Of a stretch of DNA of 64,000 nt, positions 36,133 to 46,262 are shown in pieces. The notes beneath the pieces were generated by a model. The model did not search any database. It saw only the letters and a program-made list of their open reading frames with translations, and was not told the DNA's origin. The translations under genes and the position numbers were made by a program. Every line of letters begins with the position of its first letter. Position 1 is the first letter of the stretch. This DNA comes from Coriobacteriaceae bacterium AF08-21 (GTDB taxonomy: Bacteria; Actinomycetota; Coriobacteriia; Coriobacteriales; Coriobacteriaceae), in the NCBI GenBank assembly GCA_027687465.1, contig JAQCQR010000005.1, forward strand, positions 70,277 to 134,276. The letters are read 5' to 3'.

Positions 36133-36453
36133 TTACAGATGCTTCTCCAGCAGCGCCTGCAGCCTCGCCTTGGGCAGAGCGCCAACCGAACGGTCAATCT
36201 CCTCGCCGTTCTTAAACACAATCAGCGTGGGGATGCTCATGACGCCATACTTCATGGCCAGGTCCTGGTTGTCGTCGACGTTGCATTTGGCAACGGCAAG
36301 CTTGCCCGCCAGCTCATCGGCTACCTCGTCCACGATGGGCGAGAGCGATCGGCAGGGCCCGCACCAGGGCGCCCAAAAATCGACCAGCACGGGCAGGCTG
36401 TCGTTAACGATGGAATCGAAGTTCTCGGGGGTAATCTGCTTAATGTCAGCCAT
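36133..36453 (-). CDS. trxA: Thioredoxin
   Basis: 106 residues with the redox motif WCGPC (Cys31, Cys34) and the cis-Pro region MSIPTLIVFKNG. It is a cytoplasmic dithiol reductase serving reductases and repair of oxidised proteins. GGAGGT precedes the chosen ATG; the in-frame upstream extension is unlike any thioredoxin N-terminus. No thioredoxin reductase lies nearby. Separated from the nikR series by a strong terminator. Confidence 0.95.
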   Translation of the reverse strand: MADIKQITPENFDSIVNDSLPVLVDFWAPWCGPCRSLSPIVDEVADELAGKLAVAKCNVDDNQDLAMKYGVMSIPTLIVFKNGEEIDRSVGALPKARLQALLEKHL

Positions 36454-36555
36454 GGTGACCTCCATAATACGACGCGGCTCGGCCGCGTAAAACTCAGTAC
36501 GACCGTGCTTATACCCAGCCGCCCGCAAAGCAACCACTCGCGGGCAGCTCTTTTA

Positions 36556-36561
36556 TATAAT
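36556..36561 (+). promoter_or_regulatory. -10 box upstream of the unknown gene at 36590
   Basis: A perfect TATAAT about 28 bp before the start. No good -35 hexamer is seen at 17 bp, so the assignment rests on the -10 alone. Confidence 0.5.
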
Positions 36562-36589
36562 GGTGGGCACGCAAACGATTGGAGAGCGC

Positions 36590-37165
36590 ATGTCCACGTC
36601 ACAAAGCCAGAAAAAAGAAGCCATCGCCCAGGCGGCCGAGCAGGAGCTCACATCGCTTGCGGTCCGTGGCGTGCGCATCGTGGGCAACGCGTGCTCGCCG
36701 ATCGTGCTGGTCAAAGGCGATTTGGACGAGGCCGAGCGTTCGGGCGGCGAGCTGGCTGCCGGTCCGGACGGTGCTGCGCTGCGCAAGGCGCTTGGGGCCA
36801 TCGGCTACGCGCCCGAGGATTTTTGCGTGCTGGCAAGCGTCGCCGGCGCAGGCGACGGAGCGGTCGCGGTGGGCGAGACGCTGCCGTGCGAGCTGTTCCG
36901 CGAGGCGCTTGAGGCTCTGGATCCCGAGGCGGTGCTGCTGCTCGATAACAGCGCGGCCGATGTCATGCGCGAAACCTACGCCGATATGCTCGTGGCGATT
37001 GATGACTTCGACACCGCCATGCTCAAGCCCGGCCTGGTCGCCCATGTGCAGGGCCGCCGCGTGCTCGCGCTCGATGGCTTTGAGGCGGCGCTGACCGACA
37101 AAGCGGCCAAGCAGCGCATGTGGGCCTACATCAAGCAGCTGACCCCGGCGGTCGCTCCACTGTAG
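36590..37165 (+). CDS. Hypothetical protein
   Basis: 191 residues, not recognised. There is no signal peptide, no membrane segment and only two Cys. It starts with a Gln/Lys helix, then VRGVRIVGNACSPIVLVKGDL, an acidic alpha/beta core (AIGYAPEDFCVLASV; DPEAVLLLDNSAADVMRE) and ends QRMWAYIKQLTPAVAPL. The pattern suggests a compact soluble alpha/beta protein. GGAGAG precedes the ATG; an ATG 30 nt earlier overlaps the TATAAT box and is unlikely. It converges on the GHKL kinase gene, with 64 bp between. Confidence 0.75.
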   Translation: MSTSQSQKKEAIAQAAEQELTSLAVRGVRIVGNACSPIVLVKGDLDEAERSGGELAAGPDGAALRKALGAIGYAPEDFCVLASVAGAGDGAVAVGETLPCELFREALEALDPEAVLLLDNSAADVMRETYADMLVAIDDFDTAMLKPGLVAHVQGRRVLALDGFEAALTDKAAKQRMWAYIKQLTPAVAPL

Positions 37166-37229
37166 CGGATCGGCACCGGCGAGCGATTGCCTGGCGGGCG
37201 AGGCGCGCCGCGAGATCGGCGCCGTACTT

Positions 37230-38507
37230 CTACATCACAGCGCGCAGCTCAAACCGATCGCCGTTAATGCGGAACTGGCAGTTGCCGTTCATGCGCTCCA
37301 CGGCAAGTTTGATGCTCTTGGTTCCAAAGCCGTGGCCCGCATGCCGGGTCACGGGCATGCCGTCGACCATGCGCGGCGCGCGGTCAAACGTGTTGGAAAC
37401 TAACAGCAACAGCTGGCCGTCCTCAAGTCGCAGGTCAAGGTCGACGAATCGCTTTCCTTGGGGTGCGGCGCTTGCGGCGGTGATAGCGTTTTCCAAGGCA
37501 TTTGAGAGCACGCTAAACAGGTCGGCGTCACCTACGTGGACGGTTTCGGGTACGGCGGCGCGCAGGTTGGCGGTAATGCCGTTTCTATTGATATCTGAGT
37601 TGAATGACGAAAGCGCGATGTTTACGGTCTCGTTGGCACAGAAGCGGCGTACGGCGGTGCGGTCGCCGGCTTCGCAGAGCTCATCGATGCGTTTGAGCGC
37701 CTCGTCGGTGTGGCCCTCCTCAATTAAAGTGGCCAGGCCGCGTAGGAAGTGGCGCATATCGTGGCGAAGAATCGACAGCTCGCGCCCAGATTGACGCCAA
37801 GCCTCGAGCTCTTTGATGGCGGCGCTGTCGCGGGTTTCGAGCATCCAACGCTCTCGCTCGGCGGTTTCCTTTTCTTCGTATTCGCGCAGGTAAACGGCAA
37901 GAAACATAAGATAGAAGGCACAGAGCGCAAATGCCAAAAACTCAACTGTCACCACCGAGCCCGAGTGGAACAGCGTGGTGTAGACGTTGGTGGCGTAGTC
38001 AAAGATGTAATAGACGAGCGGCAGGATTAAAAGGATGCTCAGCTCGGTGGGGCTTTTAATCGCCAGGCGGGGTCCAATGTCGCCGGCCCAATGCAGCAGG
38101 ACGGCAAAGACGCCGAGCGTGGTCGCGATGCGCGCCAGATAGTACGCGATCTGCGAATCGGTTGCGGCAAAGGCGGCGATGCCCATCCAGTTGCTGAACT
38201 GACAGCTCAGATAGGCGCTGGTGACGCCCAATGCCGCGAGCAGCGGGCTCAGACGGTAGCGCGCACACAGGTAGACGGTAAGCGGCAGGTGCACGACGAG
38301 CGGATAGACCTGACGGGCAAAAAGCTCTCCGCCAACGACATTGGCGATCGAAAAGGCAGCGCCGGTTGCGGCTCCGACCCCCACCAACTCGAGTGCATGG
38401 CGTCGATTGATTTCGATACCGCATAGCGCCGCCGAAGCAAAGACGCCAAAGAGTAGCGTTGTGGCGTGGTGGATTGCCCAAAGGACCATTTCGACCGAGG
38501 AGATCAT
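37230..38507 (-). CDS. GHKL-type sensor histidine kinase (LytTR partner)
   Basis: 425 residues. The N-terminal ~195 residues hold about six membrane segments. A linker helix (LREYEEKETAERERWMLETRD) leads to the phosphoacceptor region RHDMRHFLRG, near residue 245, and a GHKL ATPase domain with an N-box (SNALENAITAA) and G-box (HGFGTKSIKLAV). The design resembles AgrC-type kinases sensing peptides or membrane signals. GGGAGG precedes the ATG, which overlaps the response-regulator stop in an ATGA, so the pair is co-translated. Confidence 0.92.
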   Translation of the reverse strand: MISSVEMVLWAIHHATTLLFGVFASAALCGIEINRRHALELVGVGAATGAAFSIANVVGGELFARQVYPLVVHLPLTVYLCARYRLSPLLAALGVTSAYLSCQFSNWMGIAAFAATDSQIAYYLARIATTLGVFAVLLHWAGDIGPRLAIKSPTELSILLILPLVYYIFDYATNVYTTLFHSGSVVTVEFLAFALCAFYLMFLAVYLREYEEKETAERERWMLETRDSAAIKELEAWRQSGRELSILRHDMRHFLRGLATLIEEGHTDEALKRIDELCEAGDRTAVRRFCANETVNIALSSFNSDINRNGITANLRAAVPETVHVGDADLFSVLSNALENAITAASAAPQGKRFVDLDLRLEDGQLLLLVSNTFDRAPRMVDGMPVTRHAGHGFGTKSIKLAVERMNGNCQFRINGDRFELRAVM

Positions 38508-39229
38508 CAGCGCCTCCCGCCCTCGAAGCGCACCGCAAAGTAGGCGTCTTGGAACCCCTGCTTGCTGCTGCGCGACAGCGGAATGCACGCGCCGGAGCGC
38601 ATGACGATGTCCGTGCGATCGAAGTGGTCGATGTTGCGCAAGTTGACCTGGTAGCTACGGTGGCATTTAAAGAAGGTGGCATTTTGCGCCAAACGGTCCT
38701 CGACGCTGCGGAACGACTCGAGTGCCTCGATATCGCGTCCGTCGCGCAGGTGGAAGACCACGTGCTTGTTGCGCGCCTCGGCATATTCGATGTCGGACAG
38801 GCGCAGGGCGTGGTAGCCAAAGGACGTTTTGATCACGAGCTCGTCGGTTGCCGCCGGGCGCATGCTCGAAAGTTCGTCGAGTAACTGCGCCAGGCGTTCG
38901 TAAGTCACGGGCTTGAGCAGATAGTCGAAGGCGCGGACCTCGTAGGACTCCAGTGCAAACTCGGGCGACGAGGTAAGGAACACCAGGCGCACGGCGGTGT
39001 CGGCCTGGCGCAATTCGCGTGCGGTGTCCATGCCGTTGACGAGCGGCATGATCATGTCGAGCAGGATGATGTCGGCGCGCGACGCGGCATGGCGCGCCAG
39101 CAGGTCCTCGCCGCGCGTGACGAGCGCAACATCGACCGCCGTGCCCGTATCGCTCGACCAACGGTCGATCATCCGGTGCAGTCTATCTAGAAAAGCGACG
39201 TCATCGTCGCAGGCAATAATCTTGAGCAT
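38507..39229 (-). CDS. LytTR-family response regulator
   Basis: 240 residues. The receiver domain (about 1-120) has the acidic cluster DDD (8-10), phosphoacceptor Asp58 (ILLDMIMP) and Lys in LLKPVTYE. A LytTR DNA-binding domain follows at about 135-235 (FFKCHRSYQVNLRNI; IPLSRSSKQGF). It is the upstream gene of the pair and overlaps the kinase start by 4 nt. An upstream in-frame ATG is ignored because the chosen Met begins the receiver fold directly. Targets unknown. Confidence 0.93.
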   Translation of the reverse strand: MLKIIACDDDVAFLDRLHRMIDRWSSDTGTAVDVALVTRGEDLLARHAASRADIILLDMIMPLVNGMDTARELRQADTAVRLVFLTSSPEFALESYEVRAFDYLLKPVTYERLAQLLDELSSMRPAATDELVIKTSFGYHALRLSDIEYAEARNKHVVFHLRDGRDIEALESFRSVEDRLAQNATFFKCHRSYQVNLRNIDHFDRTDIVMRSGACIPLSRSSKQGFQDAYFAVRFEGGRR

Positions 39230-39435
39230 TCGGGCCCCCTTAGTAGTTCGATTTTGCCACATTGGGCGCGTGCCGCTCGCGGGGGAGCGCCCGTTCGTGC
39301 CTCATGGTGCGCAACTCGCGCCGAGCGGTATTGCGGTGGCGAAAGATGCCTCCTGCGCTATCGAGAGCTCGGCTATCCTCAGCTTGCCAGTTCGAAAATG
39401 GACCTGCCGCATGATTGAATCTTTATTTTAACTTT

Positions 39436-39479
39436 ACACCTAGGTTTACAGCTGTCTTGTCAGCTGTAAACCTAGGTGT
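39436..39479 (+). promoter_or_regulatory. Palindromic operator of the nad operon (candidate NiaR site)
   Basis: Perfect 19-bp arms (39436-39454 and 39461-39479) around TCTTGT, 42 bp before nadA. The last gene of the operon is a NiaR-type repressor, so autoregulation by niacin is likely. Confidence 0.75.
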
Positions 39480-39485
39480 CATACT
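39458..39485 (+). promoter_or_regulatory. Promoter of the nad operon
   Basis: TTGTCA (39458-39463), a 16-bp spacer and CATACT (39480-39485). The -35 lies inside the operator loop and the spacer is its right arm, so repressor binding would block polymerase. Confidence 0.6.
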
Positions 39486-39520
39486 AAAGCCCCAAGATTC
39501 GCCAAAAGAGAGGGGCCTTG

Positions 39521-40546
39521 ATGGCACAGAGCGCGAACATGGATGCGTCGGAGCTTGCACGCGATATCGCGGCCGGCCTAGCATCGGCAACGACGGCAAC
39601 GGAGCGCGCGGCACTGATGCCCGCAGAGCTCGTCGAGGCTATTCAGCAACTAAAAACCCAACGTGGCGCGGTGATCCTGGCACACTATTACGTGGCGCCC
39701 GAGGTCCAAGCCGTTGCCGATTACGTCGGCGACAGCTTCTACCTGGCAAAACTCGCCAAGAGCCTGCCGCAGCAGACCATCGTGCTGTGCGGCGTGGAGT
39801 TTATGGGCGAGAGTGCCAAGCTGCTCAACCCCACCAAGACCGTGCTGCTGCCCGAGCCGGGCGCGGACTGCCCCATGGCTCACATGGTCAAGCGCGAGAC
39901 GGTCGACGCGGCGCGCACCGAGTACGGCGACGACCTGGCCGTGGTCTGCTACGTCAACTCCACGGTCGAGATCAAGAGCTGGAGCGACGTGTGCGTCACC
40001 AGCTCCAACGCCGTTAAGATCGTGTCCGAGCTGCCGCAGCAGCATATACTGTTCATTCCCGACCAAAACCTGGGCCGTTTCGTAGCCGAGCAGGTGCCGC
40101 AAAAGCACATCATCCTCAACAACGGCTACTGCCCGCGCCATCACATCATCACCGTCGAGCAGATCGTCGACGCGACGGAGGCCCACCCCGACGCGCTCGT
40201 GCTGGCGCATCCCGAGTGCAAGGCCGACGTCCTGGCCGAGGCCGACTACATCGGCTCCACCGCCGGCATTATCAAGTACGCCGAGGAGTCGGACGCGAGC
40301 GAGTTCATTATCGTGACGGTCCGCGGTGTGCTCTACGAGCTCGAGCGCCGCTGCCAGGGCACCGGCAAGAAGTTCTACTTCCCCGCGGTGCAGCCCACCT
40401 GCGTCAACATGGATCTCATCACGCTCGAAAAGCTCGTGCGCTGCTTGGAGACGGGTGAGGGCGAGGTGCAGATCGGCGTGTCGGACGAGGCTGCCGACCA
40501 GGCCAAACTTACGCTCGACCGCATGCTCGAGTACGCAGCACGCTAG
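39521..40546 (+). CDS. nadA: Quinolinate synthase A
   Basis: 341 residues. It condenses iminoaspartate with dihydroxyacetone phosphate to quinolinate using a [4Fe-4S] cluster. Conserved segments seen are AVILAHYYVAPEVQAVADYVGDS, CGVEFMGESAKLLNP, VVCYVNSTVEIKSWSD and HPECKADVLAEADYIGSTAGI, with cluster Cys in the first Cys of CGVEFM, HPEC and QPTC. GAGAGGGG precedes the ATG. First gene of nadABC-niaR, under a palindromic operator. Confidence 0.96.
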   Translation: MAQSANMDASELARDIAAGLASATTATERAALMPAELVEAIQQLKTQRGAVILAHYYVAPEVQAVADYVGDSFYLAKLAKSLPQQTIVLCGVEFMGESAKLLNPTKTVLLPEPGADCPMAHMVKRETVDAARTEYGDDLAVVCYVNSTVEIKSWSDVCVTSSNAVKIVSELPQQHILFIPDQNLGRFVAEQVPQKHIILNNGYCPRHHIITVEQIVDATEAHPDALVLAHPECKADVLAEADYIGSTAGIIKYAEESDASEFIIVTVRGVLYELERRCQGTGKKFYFPAVQPTCVNMDLITLEKLVRCLETGEGEVQIGVSDEAADQAKLTLDRMLEYAAR

Positions 40547-40601
40547 AACAATGTGGCATGAGGGACGGTTTCTTATGTCACATTCAAGGGAGAGGATTCC
40601 T

Positions 40602-41978
40602 GTGGAAACCAAGCAATACCCCGATATGGAGTGCGACGTCGTCATTGCCGGCTGCGGCGTAGCGGGCCTGTACGCGGCGCTCAACCTGCCGACGAGCACG
40701 CGCGTGATCATGCTCTCCAAGGGCGCGGTCGACGAATGCGATTCGATGCTCGCGCAGGGCGGCATCTGCGTGCTGCCCGAGGGCTCGGACTACGATGCCT
40801 TCTTTGAGGACACCATGCACGCCGGCCATTACGAGAACCGCCGCGAGAGCGTCGACATCATGATCCGCTCGAGCCGCTCGGTCATCAATGACCTGCTGGC
40901 CATGGGCGTGGACTTTGAGCGCAAGGCCGATGGCGGCCTCGACTTTACCCGCGAGGGCGCGCACAGCCGCCCGCGCATTGCCTTCCATGCCGATATTACG
41001 GGCAAGGAGATCACAACCAAGCTGCTCCAGGCCGTTCGCAAGCTGGACAACGTGCAGATTTTGGAGTACGTGGCCATGACCGACATCCTGACGGGCGAGG
41101 GTGGCGGCGCCACGGTGTGCACCGGCGTTATCGCCGTTCCCGTGGACGAGGACAACTCGGTTCGTCCCGCCGACGAGCTGGCAAATGCCGCCGAGGGCGT
41201 GCATGCCGGCGAGCCGTTTAAGATCCATGCCCGCCACACGCTGTGGGCGACGGGCGGTATCGGCGGCGTATACGACCATTCGACCAACTACCCGCAGCTC
41301 ACAGGCGATGCCTGCTACATCGCTCAGGAGCATGGCATTAAGATGGAGCACCTGGACTACGTGCAGATTCACCCCACGGGACTGTTCTCGCCGCAGCCGG
41401 GTCGCACCTTCCTGATCAGCGAGAGCTGCCGCGGCGAGGGCGCGATTTTGCTCAACGCCGCCGGCGAGCGCTTTACCGATGAGCTTCAGCCGCGCGATGT
41501 GGTCGCCGCCGCTATTCGCGAGCAGATGAAGCAGGACGGCACCGAGCACGAGTGGCTGAGCTTTGCCCCCGTCGAGCGCGATGTGGTGACCGGGCACTTT
41601 GCCAACATTCGCGCACGCTGCCTGGAGGACGGCCGCGATATCTTGGACGAGCCCATCCCCGTTACGCCCACACAGCACTACTTTATGGGCGGCGTGTGGG
41701 TCGACAAGGACGGCCGCACCTCGATGCCCGAGCTCTACGCCGCGGGCGAGACGGCTTGCAACGGCGTTCACGGCAAGAACCGCCTTGCATCAAACAGCCT
41801 GCTCGAGGCGCTGGTCTGGGGTCGTCGCGCCGCGTGGTACATGCGTACCGGCGAGTCGCTCGCCGTGGAGCGGGCGGGCGAGCCCGCGCTCGACGGGCGT
41901 CATCGCGCCCTGAGCGCCGACTCCCTGGCGATCGATGATTTGGCCCGTGCCGCCGGCACGCAGGCCGTGGAGGAGTAG
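40602..41978 (+). CDS. nadB: L-aspartate oxidase
   Basis: 458 residues from the GTG. It oxidises aspartate to iminoaspartate with FAD, feeding NadA. The FAD loop is VVIAGCGVAGLYAALNL; further signatures are LAQGGICV, FHADITGKEI, HPTGLF, SCRGEGAILLN and AGETACNGVHGKNRLASNSLLEALVWGRRA. The C-terminal helical domain is short, as in several anaerobes. GTG at 40602 follows AGGGAGAGG; an ATG at 40575 is an alternative adding nine residues. Lies 55 bp after nadA. Confidence 0.94.
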   Translation: METKQYPDMECDVVIAGCGVAGLYAALNLPTSTRVIMLSKGAVDECDSMLAQGGICVLPEGSDYDAFFEDTMHAGHYENRRESVDIMIRSSRSVINDLLAMGVDFERKADGGLDFTREGAHSRPRIAFHADITGKEITTKLLQAVRKLDNVQILEYVAMTDILTGEGGGATVCTGVIAVPVDEDNSVRPADELANAAEGVHAGEPFKIHARHTLWATGGIGGVYDHSTNYPQLTGDACYIAQEHGIKMEHLDYVQIHPTGLFSPQPGRTFLISESCRGEGAILLNAAGERFTDELQPRDVVAAAIREQMKQDGTEHEWLSFAPVERDVVTGHFANIRARCLEDGRDILDEPIPVTPTQHYFMGGVWVDKDGRTSMPELYAAGETACNGVHGKNRLASNSLLEALVWGRRAAWYMRTGESLAVERAGEPALDGRHRALSADSLAIDDLARAAGTQAVEE

Positions 41979-41981
41979 ACC

Positions 41982-42842
41982 ATGAATCCCATTACCATGA
42001 AACTCGTCGTCGATGATCTGATTCTGCAGGCTCTGCGCGAGGACATTACCTTTGAGGACGTGAGCACGGCGAGCGTGTGCCCCACGGCGCGTCCCGCCAC
42101 GGTGGAGCTTATCGCCAAGGCCGATGGCATCATCGCCGGCCTGGATGTGTTCGCTCGCACCTTTGAGCTGCTGGATTCGCAGAGCTCGGTGCTGTTTGAT
42201 GTTGCCGACGGTGACGAGGTGCACGCCGGCGACCACGTGGGCCAGGTGCGCGGCGATGCGCGCGTGCTGCTTTCGGGCGAGCGCGTGGCGCTCAACTACC
42301 TGCAGCGCATGAGCGGTATCGCTACCTATACACACAGAATGGCTGCGGTGCTCGAGGGCACCAAGACCGTGCTCGTCGACACGCGCAAGACCACGCCGGG
42401 CATGCGCGTCTTCGAGAAGGCCGCGGTCGAGATCGGCGGCGGCAGCAACCACCGCTACAACCTGTCGACAGCCGTCATGCTCAAGGACAACCACATCGAT
42501 GCCGCCGGTGGCGTGACGCGCGCGATCGAGATGGCGCGCGCCCACGCGTCGTTTACCACGACGGTCGAGATTGAGTGCGAGAACCTGGACATGGTACGCG
42601 AAGCCGTGGAGGCCGGCGCCGATATCATCATGTTCGACAACATGACCCATGACGACATGGCCGCCGCCATCGAGCTTATCGCCGGTCGCGCCAAGACCGA
42701 GTGCTCGGGCAACGTGGACGCTAACAATATCCGCGCGCTTGCCGACCTGGGCGTCGACTACATTAGCTCGGGCGCCCTGACGCACTCCGCGCCGATCCTC
42801 GACCTCTCGCTTAAGCACCTGCGTCTGCTGGACGGTAAATAA
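41982..42842 (+). CDS. nadC: Nicotinate-nucleotide pyrophosphorylase (QPRTase)
   Basis: 286 residues. It converts quinolinate and PRPP to nicotinate mononucleotide. Signatures are LREDITFEDVST, LSGERVALNYLQRMSGIAT, VDTRKTTPGMRVFEKAAV, GGGSNHRYNL and LKDNHIDAAGG, covering the phosphate- and quinolinate-binding residues. It starts 3 nt after nadB and its stop overlaps the niaR start (TAATG), so the four genes form one coupled operon. Confidence 0.96.
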   Translation: MNPITMKLVVDDLILQALREDITFEDVSTASVCPTARPATVELIAKADGIIAGLDVFARTFELLDSQSSVLFDVADGDEVHAGDHVGQVRGDARVLLSGERVALNYLQRMSGIATYTHRMAAVLEGTKTVLVDTRKTTPGMRVFEKAAVEIGGGSNHRYNLSTAVMLKDNHIDAAGGVTRAIEMARAHASFTTTVEIECENLDMVREAVEAGADIIMFDNMTHDDMAAAIELIAGRAKTECSGNVDANNIRALADLGVDYISSGALTHSAPILDLSLKHLRLLDGK

Positions 42843-43387
42843 TGAACGCCCGCGAGCGTCGCCGTGCCATCATGGGCGTGCTCGAAGGAGCCAAGGAGCC
42901 CGTTTCGGGCAGCGCACTTGCCCGCGAGGTTGGCGTGAGCCGTCAGGTCGTGGTTCAGGATATTGCCCTGTTGCGTGCCGATGGGCACGATATCGTGGCG
43001 ACCAACCGCGGCTACGTGCTGCAGGAAGCCGCGAGTAGCCCCGCCGTGCCCACGCGTCTTGTTAAGGTGCGCCACAGCGTGGAGCAGGCGGGCGACGAGC
43101 TTACGAGTATCGTCGACGCGGGTGGCGCCGTGCTCAACGTGATCGTCAATCACCGCGTGTACGGTAAGATCACGGCCGACCTGGACATTCGCAATCGTCG
43201 CGATGTTGAGCGCTACCTAGAGGGCATCGCCAGCGGCAAGAGCTTTCCACTACTAACGGTGACGAGCGGCTACCACTTCCATCGCATCGCGGCGGAGGAC
43301 GAGCAGACCCTCGACGAGATCGAGGCGATGCTCAAAGAGAAAGGCTACTTGGCAGACCTGATGCCCTACGAGGATGATCTCTCTTAG
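42842..43387 (+). CDS. niaR: NiaR-type niacin-responsive repressor (3H domain)
   Basis: 181 residues. An HTH of the DeoR/BirA-like kind (about 5-60; VSGSALAREVGVSRQVVVQDIALLRADG) is followed by the 3H domain, named for three metal/ligand-binding His motifs; here KVRHSVEQ, VNHRVYGK and GYHFHR. NiaR (YrxA) proteins repress NAD synthesis genes when nicotinic acid is plentiful. Its ATG overlaps the nadC stop. The palindrome before nadA is the natural binding site. A bidirectional terminator follows. Confidence 0.93.
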   Translation: MNARERRRAIMGVLEGAKEPVSGSALAREVGVSRQVVVQDIALLRADGHDIVATNRGYVLQEAASSPAVPTRLVKVRHSVEQAGDELTSIVDAGGAVLNVIVNHRVYGKITADLDIRNRRDVERYLEGIASGKSFPLLTVTSGYHFHRIAAEDEQTLDEIEAMLKEKGYLADLMPYEDDLS

Positions 43388-43445
43388 CCGACGCTGCAAA
43401 CGCCCCTAAGCGGCAATTTGGCCTCAAATTAGCTGCCTATACAAA

Positions 43446-43489
43446 CAAAAGGAGGCCTCCGCGGCGATGCGGAGGCCTCCTTTTTGTGC
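43446..43489. terminator. Bidirectional terminator between niaR and ferredoxin
   Basis: AAAAGGAGGCCTCCGC pairs with GCGGAGGCCTCCTTTTT; A and T tracts on both sides serve both convergent genes. Confidence 0.92.
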
Positions 43490-43524
43490 ACGGTGTACTT
43501 TTGAGTGTGCAGGTGGGGGAGCTG

Positions 43525-43710
43525 TTACTCCTCGACGATCTCGGTGATCGCGCCGGCGGGGCAAGCGTCCTGGCAAGCGCCACAGGCGACGCAGGAATCC
43601 TCGTCAGCGACGGTAGCGACGTCCTGGAGCTCCAGAACGCCAGCGGGGCAGGAGTCGACGCAAACGCCACAAGCGATGCACTCGTCGGCATCAATTACGG
43701 GATGAGCCAT
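43525..43710 (-). CDS. 2[4Fe-4S] ferredoxin
   Basis: 61 residues with two classical cluster motifs, CIACGVCVDSC (Cys11, 14, 17, 21) and CVACGACQDAC (Cys40, 43, 46, 50), each followed by Pro. It is a low-potential electron carrier of clostridial type, suited to an anaerobe with hydrogenases and ferredoxin oxidoreductases. The ATG is preceded by AGAGGAAA; the upstream in-frame stretch lacks ferredoxin character. Convergent with niaR; no obvious redox partner adjoins. Confidence 0.95.
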   Translation of the reverse strand: MAHPVIDADECIACGVCVDSCPAGVLELQDVATVADEDSCVACGACQDACPAGAITEIVEE

Positions 43711-43934
43711 GGTAGTTTCCTCTCTGTTGACCGACGCTACAGGCGATGCGCGCCGGTTTGATTCGGGCAAAAACATACCACGGGAGCGACCGTTTGCAAT
43801 ACCCTCTGGCCGGCATCTTCATACCGTTCGCCGAGTATGCCAAGGTTTACTAAAAAACATGCAGGTGAGGCCGTTGAGCTGCGCAAATGTTAGCTAAAGG
43901 TGACTTGAAATATTGAGCTATTGAGCGCGCCCGC

Positions 43935-44104
43935 GGAAAGCGCATCCCATTATTTTGCCGAAAAACGGGTCACGGTTTCCGGTTGGACCGCCCGGCGGAA
44001 GCTGCGTCCCGGAATTGGTGCTCAAACTGGGATGTAGCTTCCGGTTGAGCGCTCAACCGGAAACCGCATCCCGGAATCCACGCTCAAATCGGGACGAGCT
44101 TTCC
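43935..44104. repeat. Family F hairpin array, three units at 62-bp period
   Basis: Units 43935-43980, 43997-44042 and 44059-44104, each 46 nt, with 16-nt spacers. The second spacer GGTTGAGCGCTCAACC is itself a palindrome, so neighbouring arms can also pair across spacers. Confidence 0.87.
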
Positions 44105-44231
44105 GCAAGGTAGCCCCAGGCATCCCCGGACGCAAACCTCAGCCATCTCTACATAGATCTCAATAGATCTGCTGAGAACTCAAACAGTGCATCTACCTGC
44201 GCATTTGAGAACCTAAACTCTCAGAGATAAG

Positions 44232-44258
44232 AAATCTTATATGAATTGACTTAGATTT
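44232..44258 (+). promoter_or_regulatory. Heat-shock operator of dnaK (candidate HspR site)
   Basis: AAATCTTA-N11-TTAGATTT, identical in arms and spacing to a site before clpB at 53440. It lies 110 bp before the dnaK start. Confidence 0.75.
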
Positions 44259-44367
44259 TGTATATTCCGGCCCATAAGGGGATACACTACATCCTGAAAG
44301 ACAAGCCGAAGCGCCGCTCGACAGACCGTCGAGACGGCGCGAACGCAAAAGAGAGAGGGAATTTCTA

Positions 44368-46260
<1,893 letters not shown>

Positions 46261-46262
46261 TC

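Larger units (their letters stand above)
43711..44367. other. Long gene-free region between ferredoxin and dnaK
   Basis: 657 bp. It contains the family-F hairpin array (43935-44104) and the heat-shock operator (44232-44258). No coding frame with a ribosome site is apparent; the part 43740-43930 shows nothing recognisable. Confidence 0.7.

Noticed and set aside
29026-44104. Hairpin arrays as CRISPR
   Set aside because: Units are palindromic and vary in sequence, spacers are 16 nt and partly palindromic, and there are no cas genes.
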